45,188 nucleotides of DNA, taken from positions 1 through 45,188 of the forward strand of contig CALVEA010000018.1 of assembly GCA_944326455.1 (NCBI GenBank), written 5' to 3'. Shown here piece after piece: positions 14,142 through 22,253 of the stretch. The stretch comes from Candidatus Gastranaerophilales bacterium. GTDB lineage: Bacteria > Cyanobacteriota > Vampirovibrionia > Gastranaerophilales > Gastranaerophilaceae. Made by a program: the position numbers and the translations under genes. Within the stretch, counting starts at the first letter, position 1; each line of letters starts with the position of its first letter. Under the pieces are notes generated by a model. The model did not search any database. It was not told the origin of the DNA and was given only the letters and a program-made list of their open reading frames with translations.

Positions 14142-16181
14142 CTAGAGTTTTAGCCAAACAACTCCATAAGGTGCTATTCTCAAGTGCATTGTTCGGTTTT
14201 TTAGAGATATATTGACTTTCACATCATCATCATTTACAAGATTTTTGTAACTCGTAATGGTCTTATCTTCCTCTCCTTTAACCCCTTTTAAGACGATATT
14301 TACAGGAAGTGTTATTTCAGCGATGAGTTTTTCATCTGAGAGGTTATTGATAACGAGTATTTTTTCATCCCCCAGGCTTCTTATGTAGGCAAAATTATTT
14401 GGAGCTTTTGTTTTCAGTATGGTAAAATCTCCTTTTGACATAGAAGGCAAGGTTTTTCTTACTGCAATGAGGTTTTTAACCTTTTTGTAAACTTTGCTGT
14501 TAAACTCATAGTAATCTTTGGACGAGCCGTATAGAAGTTTTGCCGGAATGGCGCCTCTGTGGATATCCCGGCTGTCGAAGTAGCTAAGGAGTTTAAATTT
14601 ATTTAATTTGCTTTTTTCAAAACGGTCTTTAGCGGATTTTTTTGCATTTTCAAAATTGTTTCTGGCACCGATTTCGTCTCCGTAATAGATAATCGGAATT
14701 CCCGGAAGTGATAACAAGATTGAAAAAGCCATTTCAATTCGGTCAGGATTGTTGTCAAGGAAGTTTGCCATCCTTCCGCTTACGCCAAGACCTTTTCTGA
14801 ACTCTGCTCCTTTGGATACAAGTGCGTTATAAATTATTTCTCTTGTCTGCGGGTCAATCATTTCAAGGGTCAGTTCGTCATGGACTCTTAAGAAGATGCC
14901 CCACGCAGCAGTTGAAGGGATTTGCGGCGTTTCTTTGTAAGCGTTTATGAAATGCTGTTTATCGCCCGTAACCAAAGCTGCCCATATTGCCGGCATGTAC
15001 GGAAAATGATAGGCAATTTGAAACTCATCAGTTCTTTTTATAACTTTTTCTTGATTATTAACAGTTGTTTTATACTTTCTTTCTTTTCCGAAGTACGGCA
15101 GAATATCTTTTGGGTACTGGCATGCTTCCGCTTGAATAACTGTTCTTGGCGCTGTCATTTGGATATAATTGCTTATCAGCCTTATGATAGCATGGGTTTT
15201 CGGCAGGTTCTCCGCGTTTGTGCCGCTTTCTTTTGAAAGATATGGTATTGCATCAAGTCTGAAAATATCAACGCCTAAATTAGCCCAAAAGTTAATTGTA
15301 TCAAGGCAATAATACAAAACTTCCGGATTTTCCCAGTTAATATCTGGCTGGAATGGGTAAAAAGTATGATACACATAAAGTTTTTTCCCGTTCACGGTAA
15401 TTTCTCTCCAGTGGTTTTCCGTAATTTCCGGGAAAATAAGTCTTCTTTTAGAGAATTTGCCGTCAGGTTCTTCATATTCAACAATTGTGCCTATTTTTTC
15501 GTCTACGTATTTTATGTAAGGCGGCATAGAATCTCTTACTATAAAGTAATCACGTTTGGATAAATCTCCTTTTAATAGTGACTGGAACCATTCGTGCTGG
15601 TCTGAAAAATGGTTTAGTACAAGATCTGCTTTGATTTTGAATCCATATTCCTTTGCTTTTTTAATAAACTCAAGAAATTGTGGTGTTCCGCCCAAATCTT
15701 GTCTTACATTCTGGGGATTTTTTACATCAAATCCCGCATCGCTCATAGGGGATTCTGTTATAGGGAGAAAATGAAGAGTTGTAACACCTAAATCTTTAAG
15801 ATAATCAAGCATTTCTTCCGTATCTTTAAAGGTGTTCGGCTTTTCCGGAGTTGTCACTCCAAACTGGTCAACATAAAACATGTAGATAATTTCATCTTTA
15901 TACCAGTCATCTGCACGTTTTAAGTCTTCTTCTTTCAGCTCAGCAGGACGGGCTTCTATAGATTTTTTTGCAATCTCCATAACCCTGTCATAAACTTCTT
16001 TCGCTCTCTCTTCACCGTAAATTTGGATAATGCAGTTGTTTATTTCTGTTTCAATCTTTTTAGGAACAACTATTGCCTCTTCTTGTGAAGCAGTATCAAG
16101 TTCTGTGATTTCTTGTGCAAATGTGCAGGTATTTGAAACAGCAAGAGCTGTTAATATAAAAAGTGATAGTAGTTTTTTCAT
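14142..16181 (-). CDS. Exported GH13 alpha-glucan enzyme, trehalose-synthase-like
   Basis: A 679-residue protein with a signal peptide (MKKLLSLFILTALAVSNTCTFA), so it acts in the periplasm or outside the cell. The GH13 motifs are present: region I DLVLNH (186-191), region II GVDIFRLDA with nucleophile Asp310, acid/base Glu352 in VIQAEA, and region IV FLRVHDELTLE with Asp435. The last motif and IPIIYYGDEIGARNN are typical of the TreS/amylosucrase-like branch rather than classic alpha-amylases. An N-terminal helical extension (about 25-90) precedes the barrel and a beta domain closes the protein. TreS proper is cytoplasmic, so the export signal makes a hydrolase or transglycosylase equally likely. 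A GGGGAG ribosome site precedes the ATG. Confidence 0.85.
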   Translation of the reverse strand: MKKLLSLFILTALAVSNTCTFAQEITELDTASQEEAIVVPKKIETEINNCIIQIYGEERAKEVYDRVMEIAKKSIEARPAELKEEDLKRADDWYKDEIIYMFYVDQFGVTTPEKPNTFKDTEEMLDYLKDLGVTTLHFLPITESPMSDAGFDVKNPQNVRQDLGGTPQFLEFIKKAKEYGFKIKADLVLNHFSDQHEWFQSLLKGDLSKRDYFIVRDSMPPYIKYVDEKIGTIVEYEEPDGKFSKRRLIFPEITENHWREITVNGKKLYVYHTFYPFQPDINWENPEVLYYCLDTINFWANLGVDIFRLDAIPYLSKESGTNAENLPKTHAIIRLISNYIQMTAPRTVIQAEACQYPKDILPYFGKERKYKTTVNNQEKVIKRTDEFQIAYHFPYMPAIWAALVTGDKQHFINAYKETPQIPSTAAWGIFLRVHDELTLEMIDPQTREIIYNALVSKGAEFRKGLGVSGRMANFLDNNPDRIEMAFSILLSLPGIPIIYYGDEIGARNNFENAKKSAKDRFEKSKLNKFKLLSYFDSRDIHRGAIPAKLLYGSSKDYYEFNSKVYKKVKNLIAVRKTLPSMSKGDFTILKTKAPNNFAYIRSLGDEKILVINNLSDEKLIAEITLPVNIVLKGVKGEEDKTITSYKNLVNDDDVKVNISLKNRTMHLRIAPYGVVWLKL

Positions 16182-16202
16182 TATTAAGGTCTCCCCGAAA
16201 AA

Positions 16203-16208
16203 ATTATA
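16203..16208 (-). promoter_or_regulatory. Extended -10 of the GH13 gene
   Basis: On the minus strand TGC-TATAAT lies 21 nt before the ATG at 16181. The -35 region would fall inside the palindrome at 16213-16242, which could therefore work as an operator as well as a terminator. Confidence 0.5.
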
Positions 16209-16212
16209 GCAT

Positions 16213-16242
16213 AAAAGCGTTTTGTTATAACAAAACGCTTTT
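16213..16242. terminator. 15-bp perfect palindrome: terminator of the NPF gene and possible operator
   Basis: Arms AAAAGCGTTTTGTTA and its complement abut with no loop. It lies 30 bp after the stop of the NPF-repeat gene and is followed by TTTT on the minus strand. It also covers the -35 region of the GH13 gene. Confidence 0.65.
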
Positions 16243-16272
16243 CAGGGTAAGTGGATAATGTATATTTTGAGT

Positions 16273-16521
16273 CTAAACCTCAATAAAGAGTCTTCTTCCT
16301 ACAATATTAGGCTGGTTGTTATAGTAACCGGCAAAATATCCGCCGGCAACAGGTCTGTTTTGTCCGTAGGTTGCAAACGGGTTTTCGCTGCTTGAATGTA
16401 CAAAAGGATTTGATGAGGCGAACGGATTTGAAGTCTGTCGTTCAGAAGTTCTTCTTATCCCGCCCGTTTGTACTGCCGGACTGGAGGTTAAAATTCTTAA
16501 AAAATTTGATATTTCTGACAT
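16273..16521 (-). CDS. Small protein with three NPF motifs, unknown function
   Basis: An 82-residue protein rich in Ser, Asn and Pro, apparently disordered in the middle. It contains three NPF tripeptides in 25 residues (NPFASSNPFVHSSSENPF) and a C-terminal GYYNNQPNIVGRRLFIEV. There is no signal peptide or membrane segment. GAAAGG lies about 12 nt before the ATG. It is divergent from the first flagellar module and upstream of the GH13 gene, with a terminator between. I do not recognise a family. Confidence 0.6.
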   Translation of the reverse strand: MSEISNFLRILTSSPAVQTGGIRRTSERQTSNPFASSNPFVHSSSENPFATYGQNRPVAGGYFAGYYNNQPNIVGRRLFIEV

Positions 16522-16703
16522 ATTAGTTAAACCTTTCTAAAAGGGGTTTAATGATAAGTTTTCTTAAGTCAAATTTTTCATCGTCAAGAGGCTCAGAATC
16601 TTGAATTGTTTTTAACAAATATCATACATCCGTAGGATATTGAAGGATTAAACTCTTTTAATTGACTTTTTTATTTCGGTAATTAATCATACAAATAGAT
16701 GTA

Positions 16704-16732
16704 TTGAACTTGGTAAGAATCTGCAATAATAC
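16704..16732 (+). promoter_or_regulatory. Promoter of the first flagellar module
   Basis: TTGAAC (16704-16709), 17 nt, TAATAC (16727-16732). It lies 18 nt before the ATG at 16751. A sigma-54 reading of TTGG...TGC fails because the GG-GC spacing is 9, not 10. Confidence 0.5.
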
Positions 16733-16750
16733 AAAATGTGAGAATGTATT

Positions 16751-17263
16751 ATGCCCTTTAGATATAGACTGCAAAAAATCCTGGATTTTCGTATAAGGAA
16801 AAAAGAAGAACAGCTCCTGGTTGTTCAAAAAGCCCAGCAGGCAGTTTATACGGCAGAAGAAAACATTCGGGCAAATAATGCAGAAATCCAACAAACAATT
16901 GAAAACAGAAAAACCGCTGATTTCAGGATGATGGAATATTACGATAAATATCTTCACCATCTTTGGGATAAAGCAGACGCTCTGGAACAGGAACGAAAAC
17001 GGCTTCAAGCTATCTTGGATGAAGAGAAGATGAAACTCGTTAAACTTGAACAAGCGGTAAAGGTGCTTGAAAAGCATAAAGAAAAACAAAAAGAGGCATA
17101 CTTAGAAGAAGAAAAAGCTCAGGAACTTAAACAATTCTCCGAAATCGGTGTACAAAGATTCTTTATACAGCACAGAGAACAAGAAGAAGATGAAGAAGAC
17201 GAATTAAAAAAATTGCTTGAAGATGAAGAATTAAATATGGTGGAACAACAAAATGAATATTGA
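16751..17263 (+). CDS. fliJ: FliJ-like flagellar export coiled-coil protein (module 1)
   Basis: FliJ is a small coiled-coil component of the flagellar type III export ATPase complex that links the ATPase ring to the export gate. The 170-residue product starts with the family pattern FRYRLQKILDFRIRKKEEQL and is helical to about residue 140, with an acidic Glu/Asp tail. It is longer than the second copy at 21810 (147). Its stop overlaps the start of the next gene by 11 bp, so translation is probably coupled. Family assignment rests on the N-terminal motif, length and gene neighbours. Confidence 0.8.
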   Translation: MPFRYRLQKILDFRIRKKEEQLLVVQKAQQAVYTAEENIRANNAEIQQTIENRKTADFRMMEYYDKYLHHLWDKADALEQERKRLQAILDEEKMKLVKLEQAVKVLEKHKEKQKEAYLEEEKAQELKQFSEIGVQRFFIQHREQEEDEEDELKKLLEDEELNMVEQQNEY

Positions 17264-18311
17264 ATCTCCTAATATTACGCAAACTAATTCAACTCGAAAC
17301 AACAAAACTCAAAATGTAAAAAATTCCTCCGTTAAATTTTCGGATGAGTTATCAGAATTACAAAAAACAAGTAACGAAACTTCCGAAAAGAAAAATGTTG
17401 AAGAGGTATCCAAGAATGAAGAAATTGAAGAAAATTCTGTAACAGAAGAAGATGAAAATCTCGACAAGGCGGTTGATGGGCTTAATTCAGTTGTGGAAGA
17501 ACTGAATAAAAAATCCGACCAAACGGAGGATGAATCAGCTGACGAGCTAAAGAATGATAAATTTCAAACCGATAACAATTATAAAGGAAACAATGCCTTG
17601 ATTAATAATGACTTTAATATTCAAGATAACAAAGATTTGCTGTCCCAGATGAATCCAAATATGAATTTTTCGGGGAACGGGCAGCCTTTTTCGTCCTTTA
17701 TGAATAATTCGCCGCAAAGCGCAAACGGCGGACTTTCTGCCTCTGAAAATGACCTTGCGGAAGAAGCCGCAATCCTTTCAACAATGGCGGAGAATATTGC
17801 GCTTGCAAACAAAAACAGAATGGTTTCCAATACAAAAACTGTGGCTGATGAACAAGGTGTCCGAAAAGTTGACCGCCAAACCAATATTACAGTTGAAAAT
17901 GTTGTCAAATTTGATTCTGTAATTATGAATCAAGCTGATGTAGAAGTTTTTGCAAATCTTGTTGAAAATGGCGAAGCTGATATGTCTAAACTTGCACCGC
18001 AAGCAGCCGAAAAATCGGTTAAAGTTTCCAAAACCCTTGCTGATATGCTCGCAAAATCCATGGAAAATAATCAGCCTTTAAGAATAGATTTTGACAATAA
18101 TATTTCTGTCATTATAAGAGTATCAAGAGATGGTAAAATCTCTGCAGATTTTCTTCCAAGCTCCCAGGTGGCTGAAGCATATTTGAAAGAAAATTTGCCG
18201 CTTCTAAGACAACGGTTCAATGACAACAATATTGAATACGATGAATTGAACCAGAAAAACCCTAGAGAACAAGAAAGACAGAATAAAAAGAAGGAACGCG
18301 AAAATGAATGA
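17253..18311 (+). CDS. FliK-like hook-length control protein (module 1)
   Basis: A 352-residue protein with a long low-complexity Asn/Ser/Glu-rich N-terminal half (about 1-180) and a compact C-terminal domain (about 265-335: LRIDFDNNISVIIRVSRDGK, then a helix with AYLKENLPLLRQRF), the layout of FliK, whose disordered part measures hook length and whose C-terminal domain switches export specificity. The core differs from the second FliK (22250), so it may be a divergent or specialised version. It overlaps fliJ by 11 bp and the rod/hook gene by 8 bp. Confidence 0.7.
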   Translation: MNIESPNITQTNSTRNNKTQNVKNSSVKFSDELSELQKTSNETSEKKNVEEVSKNEEIEENSVTEEDENLDKAVDGLNSVVEELNKKSDQTEDESADELKNDKFQTDNNYKGNNALINNDFNIQDNKDLLSQMNPNMNFSGNGQPFSSFMNNSPQSANGGLSASENDLAEEAAILSTMAENIALANKNRMVSNTKTVADEQGVRKVDRQTNITVENVVKFDSVIMNQADVEVFANLVENGEADMSKLAPQAAEKSVKVSKTLADMLAKSMENNQPLRIDFDNNISVIIRVSRDGKISADFLPSSQVAEAYLKENLPLLRQRFNDNNIEYDELNQKNPREQERQNKKKERENE

Positions 18312-19140
18312 TATGTACACAACCGCGATTAACACCCAAAAAGCTACTGTACAGTGGATGGATGTTCTCGCAGACAACTTGACAAATCTCTATACGCCCG
18401 GATTTAGAGAAAGTAAGGTAACGTTCAAAACATTCTTGAGCGGCGCTGTGATTGATAATGCAGTTAAAAATTTCGGACAAGGTAAATCCACCCCGGGAAC
18501 TTCCAACGAAAACCTGTTCTTTGAGGGTACAGGATTCTTCGTGCTCCGAAACCCTGAAGGAAAAGTCTCCTACACCCGTCTCGGAGAATTTACTTTTGAC
18601 GGAGAAGGTGTCTATCGCGCAACTGATGGTTCAACTGTTCAGGGCTATATTCTGAATGATAAAGGTGAAATTATGTCCGGAACAAAGTCCATTAATGCCG
18701 ACCTTTTCCAGGAAACAGCTCTTAAAGGCGGTGCTATGAGTATTCCGACAACAAATATTAAACTCTGGATTGATCCAAATAATGGTAAATTCCTCGGAAA
18801 ATACGATGAATATGAAATTAAAAACGACGGCACCATCTACGGCAAAGCAGACGGCGGAAATCGCTCGGTTCCTCTCTATAAAATCGCAACAGCAAATTTC
18901 CATAATCCGGAAGGGTTATATGAAATAAAGGACGGAAGATTCGTTGAAACAGAAGAGTCCGGAAAACCGGTTGTCGGTAGAGGCGAAATCCGCTCAGGAC
19001 TTTTGGAACAGGCTAATACTGATTTCAAAAATAACGCAGCAGATTACCAGATGGCTAAAACCCAAATGGAACTCGTAAATGCACTGATTAAAACAAACAA
19101 AGATTTGCTGCAATCCGCAATGGAAATGGCAACTCAATAA
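18304..19140 (+). CDS. Flagellar rod/hook protein of the FlgE/F/G family
   Basis: A 278-residue axial protein. The N-terminal D0 helix reads AINTQKATVQWMDVLADNLT, where the usual NVANxxTxGYK is replaced by DNLTNLYTPGFRES. Next come the family strand GTGFFVLRNPEGKVSYTRLG, a D1 domain, and a C-terminal D0 helix with LLEQANTDFKNNAADYQMAK and a final coil. Length and RSGLLEQANTDF favour FlgF or FlgG over FlgE. It is the last gene of module 1 and overlaps the preceding fliK-like gene by 8 bp. Which axial segment it builds cannot be decided from sequence alone. Confidence 0.8.
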   Translation: MNDMYTTAINTQKATVQWMDVLADNLTNLYTPGFRESKVTFKTFLSGAVIDNAVKNFGQGKSTPGTSNENLFFEGTGFFVLRNPEGKVSYTRLGEFTFDGEGVYRATDGSTVQGYILNDKGEIMSGTKSINADLFQETALKGGAMSIPTTNIKLWIDPNNGKFLGKYDEYEIKNDGTIYGKADGGNRSVPLYKIATANFHNPEGLYEIKDGRFVETEESGKPVVGRGEIRSGLLEQANTDFKNNAADYQMAKTQMELVNALIKTNKDLLQSAMEMATQ

Positions 19141-19388
19141 TGGTGCTACGCACGTAGTCTAACTGTCGGGTGACAAAGGTGAACATACAAGACGCAAACA
19201 AACTTCCCTGTCCCCCTCACTACTGTCCAAGATAATTTTGTATAAATAACTGAAAAGTGAGTAAAGATATGTTTTGTAACCAAAAGAAATATAGAAAAGA
19301 CAATAAACTAAAATGTCTTCACGAACTTTTTACACCAGGCGGACTATCTTGTTGGTCAAGCCTACTAACTTATATTTACCCCTTTCGA

Positions 19389-19450
19389 GATCTTACCAGA
19401 AAACAAGTATAACACCAAATTGGTAAGATGCTGAATCAAGTTCAGCATGA
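19389..19450. repeat. Hairpin core related to the 13750 element
   Basis: GATCTTACCA and TGGTAAGAT pair at a distance, followed by a second hairpin CTGAA/TTCAG within ATGCTGAATCAAGTTCAGCAT-type sequence and then GAC. The outer frame GATGCTGAA...TTCAGCATGAC has the same GTCAT/ATC borders as the elements at 399 and 13750. Confidence 0.55.
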
Positions 19451-19738
19451 CAAAGTGATTTATCATGAACAGTAGTGCGGTCCCCCTCAAAGGTCGAACT
19501 GCCCGGGAGAAAAGTCAGCAAAACGCACGTAGTCTAAAAACTTTTTCAAATAATTAGTTAAACTCCGTATTTAGAAGGGAATTAGGTTAAAACTTAATTC
19601 CTTTTATTTTACAAATTTTTCTATAAATTCCATGAATAAATAATATACACGATTTATATAAGATATACTCCGGTTTTGGCGTTTTTTAGTGTATGTTTTA
19701 CATTTAAAAAATCACCCGAAAGTATTATGTCTAGGGGG

Positions 19739-19767
19739 TTTACAGATGATTTTATTTGCGCTAAAAT
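19739..19767 (+). promoter_or_regulatory. Promoter of the gene at 19800
   Basis: TTTACA (19739-19744), 17 nt, TAAAAT (19762-19767), giving a leader of about 26 nt before the ATG at 19800. Confidence 0.6.
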
Positions 19768-19799
19768 AGGTAAGTTATCAAAAGAGAAAGTGTGTGCTT

Positions 19800-20186
19800 A
19801 TGATCCAACCGATTAATGCCTTCAGCCCTCGGGCGGTATTTAGAGGGGAACGCGCAGCGTATGGTCGTACGGCTAATTTGTCAGATCCTAAAATTGCAGC
19901 ATTAAATGCCGGCGGAGTTTCTGCTGCTGTTGGTGCGTTGACGATGGCTGTTTCCAGAAGTTATACTTCTTCCTGGTCACATGCAGGGGTCTTTGGTGCC
20001 GGTGCAGCATTGCTTACAATGTTCTTCCTGACTCCGAGCTTGATTCAAAAAATGGGTCTTACCAAGTATGTCAAAAGCAGGCAAGGAGACGCGTTTATCA
20101 ATGAAGATGCTCAAAAAATGACCGGAGTTGTCAAAGAACATCTCAAACCTGTTAAGAAGATGGTTCAGTTCAGGCAGCAGTCCTAA
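19800..20186 (+). CDS. Hypothetical small membrane-associated protein
   Basis: A 128-residue protein from the ATG at 19800 (a GTG at 19794 is in frame, but the spacing from AGAGAAAG favours the ATG). Two Ala/Gly-rich hydrophobic segments, about 40-58 and 66-86 (VFGAGAALLTMFFLTPSLI), are likely membrane helices. The N-terminus INAFSPRAVFRGE and a basic C-terminus flank them. It converges on the next gene, overlapping by 4 bp. No family recognised; its position between two flagellar modules is suggestive only. Confidence 0.65.
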   Translation: MIQPINAFSPRAVFRGERAAYGRTANLSDPKIAALNAGGVSAAVGALTMAVSRSYTSSWSHAGVFGAGAALLTMFFLTPSLIQKMGLTKYVKSRQGDAFINEDAQKMTGVVKEHLKPVKKMVQFRQQS

Positions 20187-20620
20187 TCCATTGGTGTGTT
20201 TTTGCCCAGCCCGAAACCATTATGCGCAACTTCATAAATCAAACTTAATACCACGCCGGCTGCGCCTATTTTAGAAAGCATTCCTTTGGTAAGAAGAGCC
20301 AGAGATGCGCAGCCGGCAGTCGGCAGCCAATTGCAGAGAGTATAGAGCGCTCCTTTGACACCGCCTTTTATGCTGCCCCAAATCTCCGGAATAGGGTTCT
20401 TTTCTCTTAAGTCAGCTGTCTTTTTTTGTATGGCATTTGATACATAGCTTACGTTATCTATGGTTCTCGTGTTAGCGTATATATTTTGATAATGTTCTGC
20501 AGCAGCATCTTCTCCGCCGGCTTTTGCAAAGAGCCTGCTGACCTTGTATGTGTCATATAATGCTGCGCCAATCCCGGCTGCACCAGCTGTTTTACATACT
20601 ATCGGTGCTATTGATACCAT
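20183..20620 (-). CDS. Hypothetical protein with hydrophobic C-terminal half
   Basis: A 145-residue protein using the ATG at 20620, which has GAAGG six nt upstream; a further ATG at 20638 is the longer alternative. An N-terminal Ala/Gly stretch (CKTAGAAGIGAALYDTYKV) and a C-terminal half (WLPTAGCASLALLTKGMLSK, then GAAGVVLSLIYEVAHNGFGLG) are hydrophobic and could insert in the membrane. It overlaps the HEAT-repeat gene upstream by 29 bp, which suggests co-expression. Not recognised. Confidence 0.6.
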   Translation of the reverse strand: MVSIAPIVCKTAGAAGIGAALYDTYKVSRLFAKAGGEDAAAEHYQNIYANTRTIDNVSYVSNAIQKKTADLREKNPIPEIWGSIKGGVKGALYTLCNWLPTAGCASLALLTKGMLSKIGAAGVVLSLIYEVAHNGFGLGKNTPMD

Positions 20621-21623
20621 TTTCTGCCTTCTTATCAATTATTGTTGTTTTAATTTTTACCGGTTCGTACTTCGTTTCTTTATCTGCTGACATTTTTAAC
20701 AGGATTTCAGATGCTTCAAGCACATCTTCCTTGTCAGAGTCAGGATTTTGTTGGATTTTTGTCAGTATTTGGACAGTATAATTGTTTCCGCTTGCAAGTT
20801 CTGAATTTAATGCGCTCAATGCTGCAACTCGGATAAGCTGATCAGGGTCTTGCAGCATTTTATTAAGCAAAGCATTTAATGCGGCATCATCATATCTGTT
20901 CTTGTCTTCGTCTAACCGTGTTAGAATTTCTTTTGCTGCCATAAGACGGATGTCTGAGTTAGGGTTATTTAGATAATTCTCAAGGGACATTATGTATTCA
21001 TTTGTTAATGCTACAATCTTCTTTTGTTCTCCTGTTTTTTCCAATTCTTTTTGTTCTGCCGCTTTTGTATCAAGAGTTGATATTATAGCTTTAGAGGAAT
21101 CCATATTGTCTTCGTTGATAGCTGCAGCTTTATTCTGAGCCGGCTCTTCCATATTTTTCAAGCTCGTTTCTTCTGCATTATTATTATTATTTTCTTTTTC
21201 GCTTTTAGCGGGTTCCGTAAGAGATGGGGGAACTTGTGTTTGAGTTTCTTCCTTTGGTTGGATTTGAGGCTGTGTATTATAGTTGTAGTTATTTAAGTAA
21301 TATTGCGGCGGATATGCCGGTATTGCTGATAAAGTTTGGGCAGCTGGGGTATTAGCAGGGTTTTGAGTTAAGGCTGCCTGTATTGGGCATAGCCTTGTGT
21401 CCAATACGCCGTTTTGCGGAATTGGGTTTGCTAAGTATGTCGGGGTTGTTTCTCCATTATACAAAGGCGGATTATTAAATTCTGCAGAAATTGGAGGAGT
21501 GTTATTTCCTGTAACTACTGTTCCGTTCGGATAAGCATTTACCGCAGGATTTGTTATTTGTATAGTAACGCCCGAATAATTTGCCGGCATGGGCTGCGTT
21601 TGATAGTTTACTGGATAAGTCAT
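20592..21623 (-). CDS. Hypothetical protein with disordered N-terminus and HEAT-like repeats
   Basis: A 343-residue protein. Residues 1-200 are rich in Asn, Pro, Gln and Thr and contain a charged stretch, so they are probably unstructured. Residues about 210-320 form two to three HEAT-like helical repeats (NPNSDIRLMAAKEILTRL, then QDPDQLIRVAALSALNSEL, then a degenerate third). Such repeats usually make protein contacts. AAGGG lies 8 nt before the ATG. There is no export signal. It is first in a two-gene unit with the 145-residue protein. Function unknown. Confidence 0.7.
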   Translation of the reverse strand: MTYPVNYQTQPMPANYSGVTIQITNPAVNAYPNGTVVTGNNTPPISAEFNNPPLYNGETTPTYLANPIPQNGVLDTRLCPIQAALTQNPANTPAAQTLSAIPAYPPQYYLNNYNYNTQPQIQPKEETQTQVPPSLTEPAKSEKENNNNNAEETSLKNMEEPAQNKAAAINEDNMDSSKAIISTLDTKAAEQKELEKTGEQKKIVALTNEYIMSLENYLNNPNSDIRLMAAKEILTRLDEDKNRYDDAALNALLNKMLQDPDQLIRVAALSALNSELASGNNYTVQILTKIQQNPDSDKEDVLEASEILLKMSADKETKYEPVKIKTTIIDKKAENGINSTDSM

Positions 21624-21696
21624 AATACACCCTTTTCACACTTTTATATTATTTAATAAGGCTTATAATACAAAAAAATTGCTTAATTTTTATGAT

Positions 21697-21741
21697 TTGT
21701 AAAGAAATATTACACCATGTGTATGATGGTAGGCATGCCTA
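21697..21741 (+). promoter_or_regulatory. Possible promoter and palindrome before flagellar module 2
   Basis: TTGTAA (21697-21702) and TATGAT (21722-21727) with a long 19-nt spacer, followed by the 12-bp palindrome TAGGCATGCCTA (21730-21741), which would cover the transcription start and could be an operator. The promoter match is weak. Confidence 0.35.
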
Positions 21742-21809
21742 TATCGGTTAAAGTATTAGAGGTACTAAGTGTATATCACAGTATGCTTGGTGAGACGAGG
21801 TAGATTAAA

Positions 21810-22253
21810 TTGAAAAAATTCAAGTTCCGATTACAAGTCGTGCTTGATATGCGGGAAAATGAGCTGGAACAGCGTCAGATGGAAGCCGCAAAAATTCTTG
21901 CTGTACTTAAGCAGCAGGAGGCAAAACTCAATAATATTATCGATTCTCAAACCCTTAATAATGAAGAGCTGGATGCGTTGTATAATTCAGAATCTTTGGA
22001 TATTCAACAAATTGAAGCTCACAGAGATTACGGAATAAAACTTTCAACTGATATCAAAAATCAGGAAAGAGTTATCGCTAATACTAAAGCAATACTTGAA
22101 AGAAAACAAAATGAGGTTAGAGAGGCGCATAAGAAAGCAGAAATTCTAAGGAAGTTAAAAGAAAAACAAGAGGAAGAGTATTACAAAGAATTTCTAAAAC
22201 AAGAAGTAAAGGAAATTGATGATATTACGTCAGCAAGGTTCAATGCAGGATGA
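21810..22253 (+). CDS. fliJ: FliJ flagellar export protein (module 2)
   Basis: The 147-residue product has the canonical FliJ start FKFRLQVVLDMRENELEQRQ and is a continuous coiled coil to about residue 140. The start is TTG at 21810, with GACGAGG about 10 nt upstream; no better ATG or GTG precedes the conserved N-terminus. It ends in ATGA, the start of fliK, so the two are coupled. It and the longer copy at 16751 both lie directly before a fliK-like gene. Confidence 0.88.
   Translation: MKKFKFRLQVVLDMRENELEQRQMEAAKILAVLKQQEAKLNNIIDSQTLNNEELDALYNSESLDIQQIEAHRDYGIKLSTDIKNQERVIANTKAILERKQNEVREAHKKAEILRKLKEKQEEEYYKEFLKQEVKEIDDITSARFNAG

Larger units (their letters stand above)
19141..19793. repeat. 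Decayed repeat region between flagellar module 1 and the next gene
   Basis: No gene is visible. A 15-bp direct repeat ACGCACGTAGTCTAA at 19148-19162 and 19523-19537 encloses a pair of inverted repeats (CACTACTGTCCAAGATAA at 19218-19235 and TTATCATGAACAGTAGTG at 19460-19477) and a hairpin core at 19389-19450. The inverted repeats share their sequence with the end of the CACCCACC repeat seen at 183, 13636 and 13954. Confidence 0.55.

Noticed and set aside
16704..16735. Sigma-54 promoter before flagellar module 1
   Set aside because: GG and GC are 9 nt apart instead of 10; the sigma-70 reading is better.
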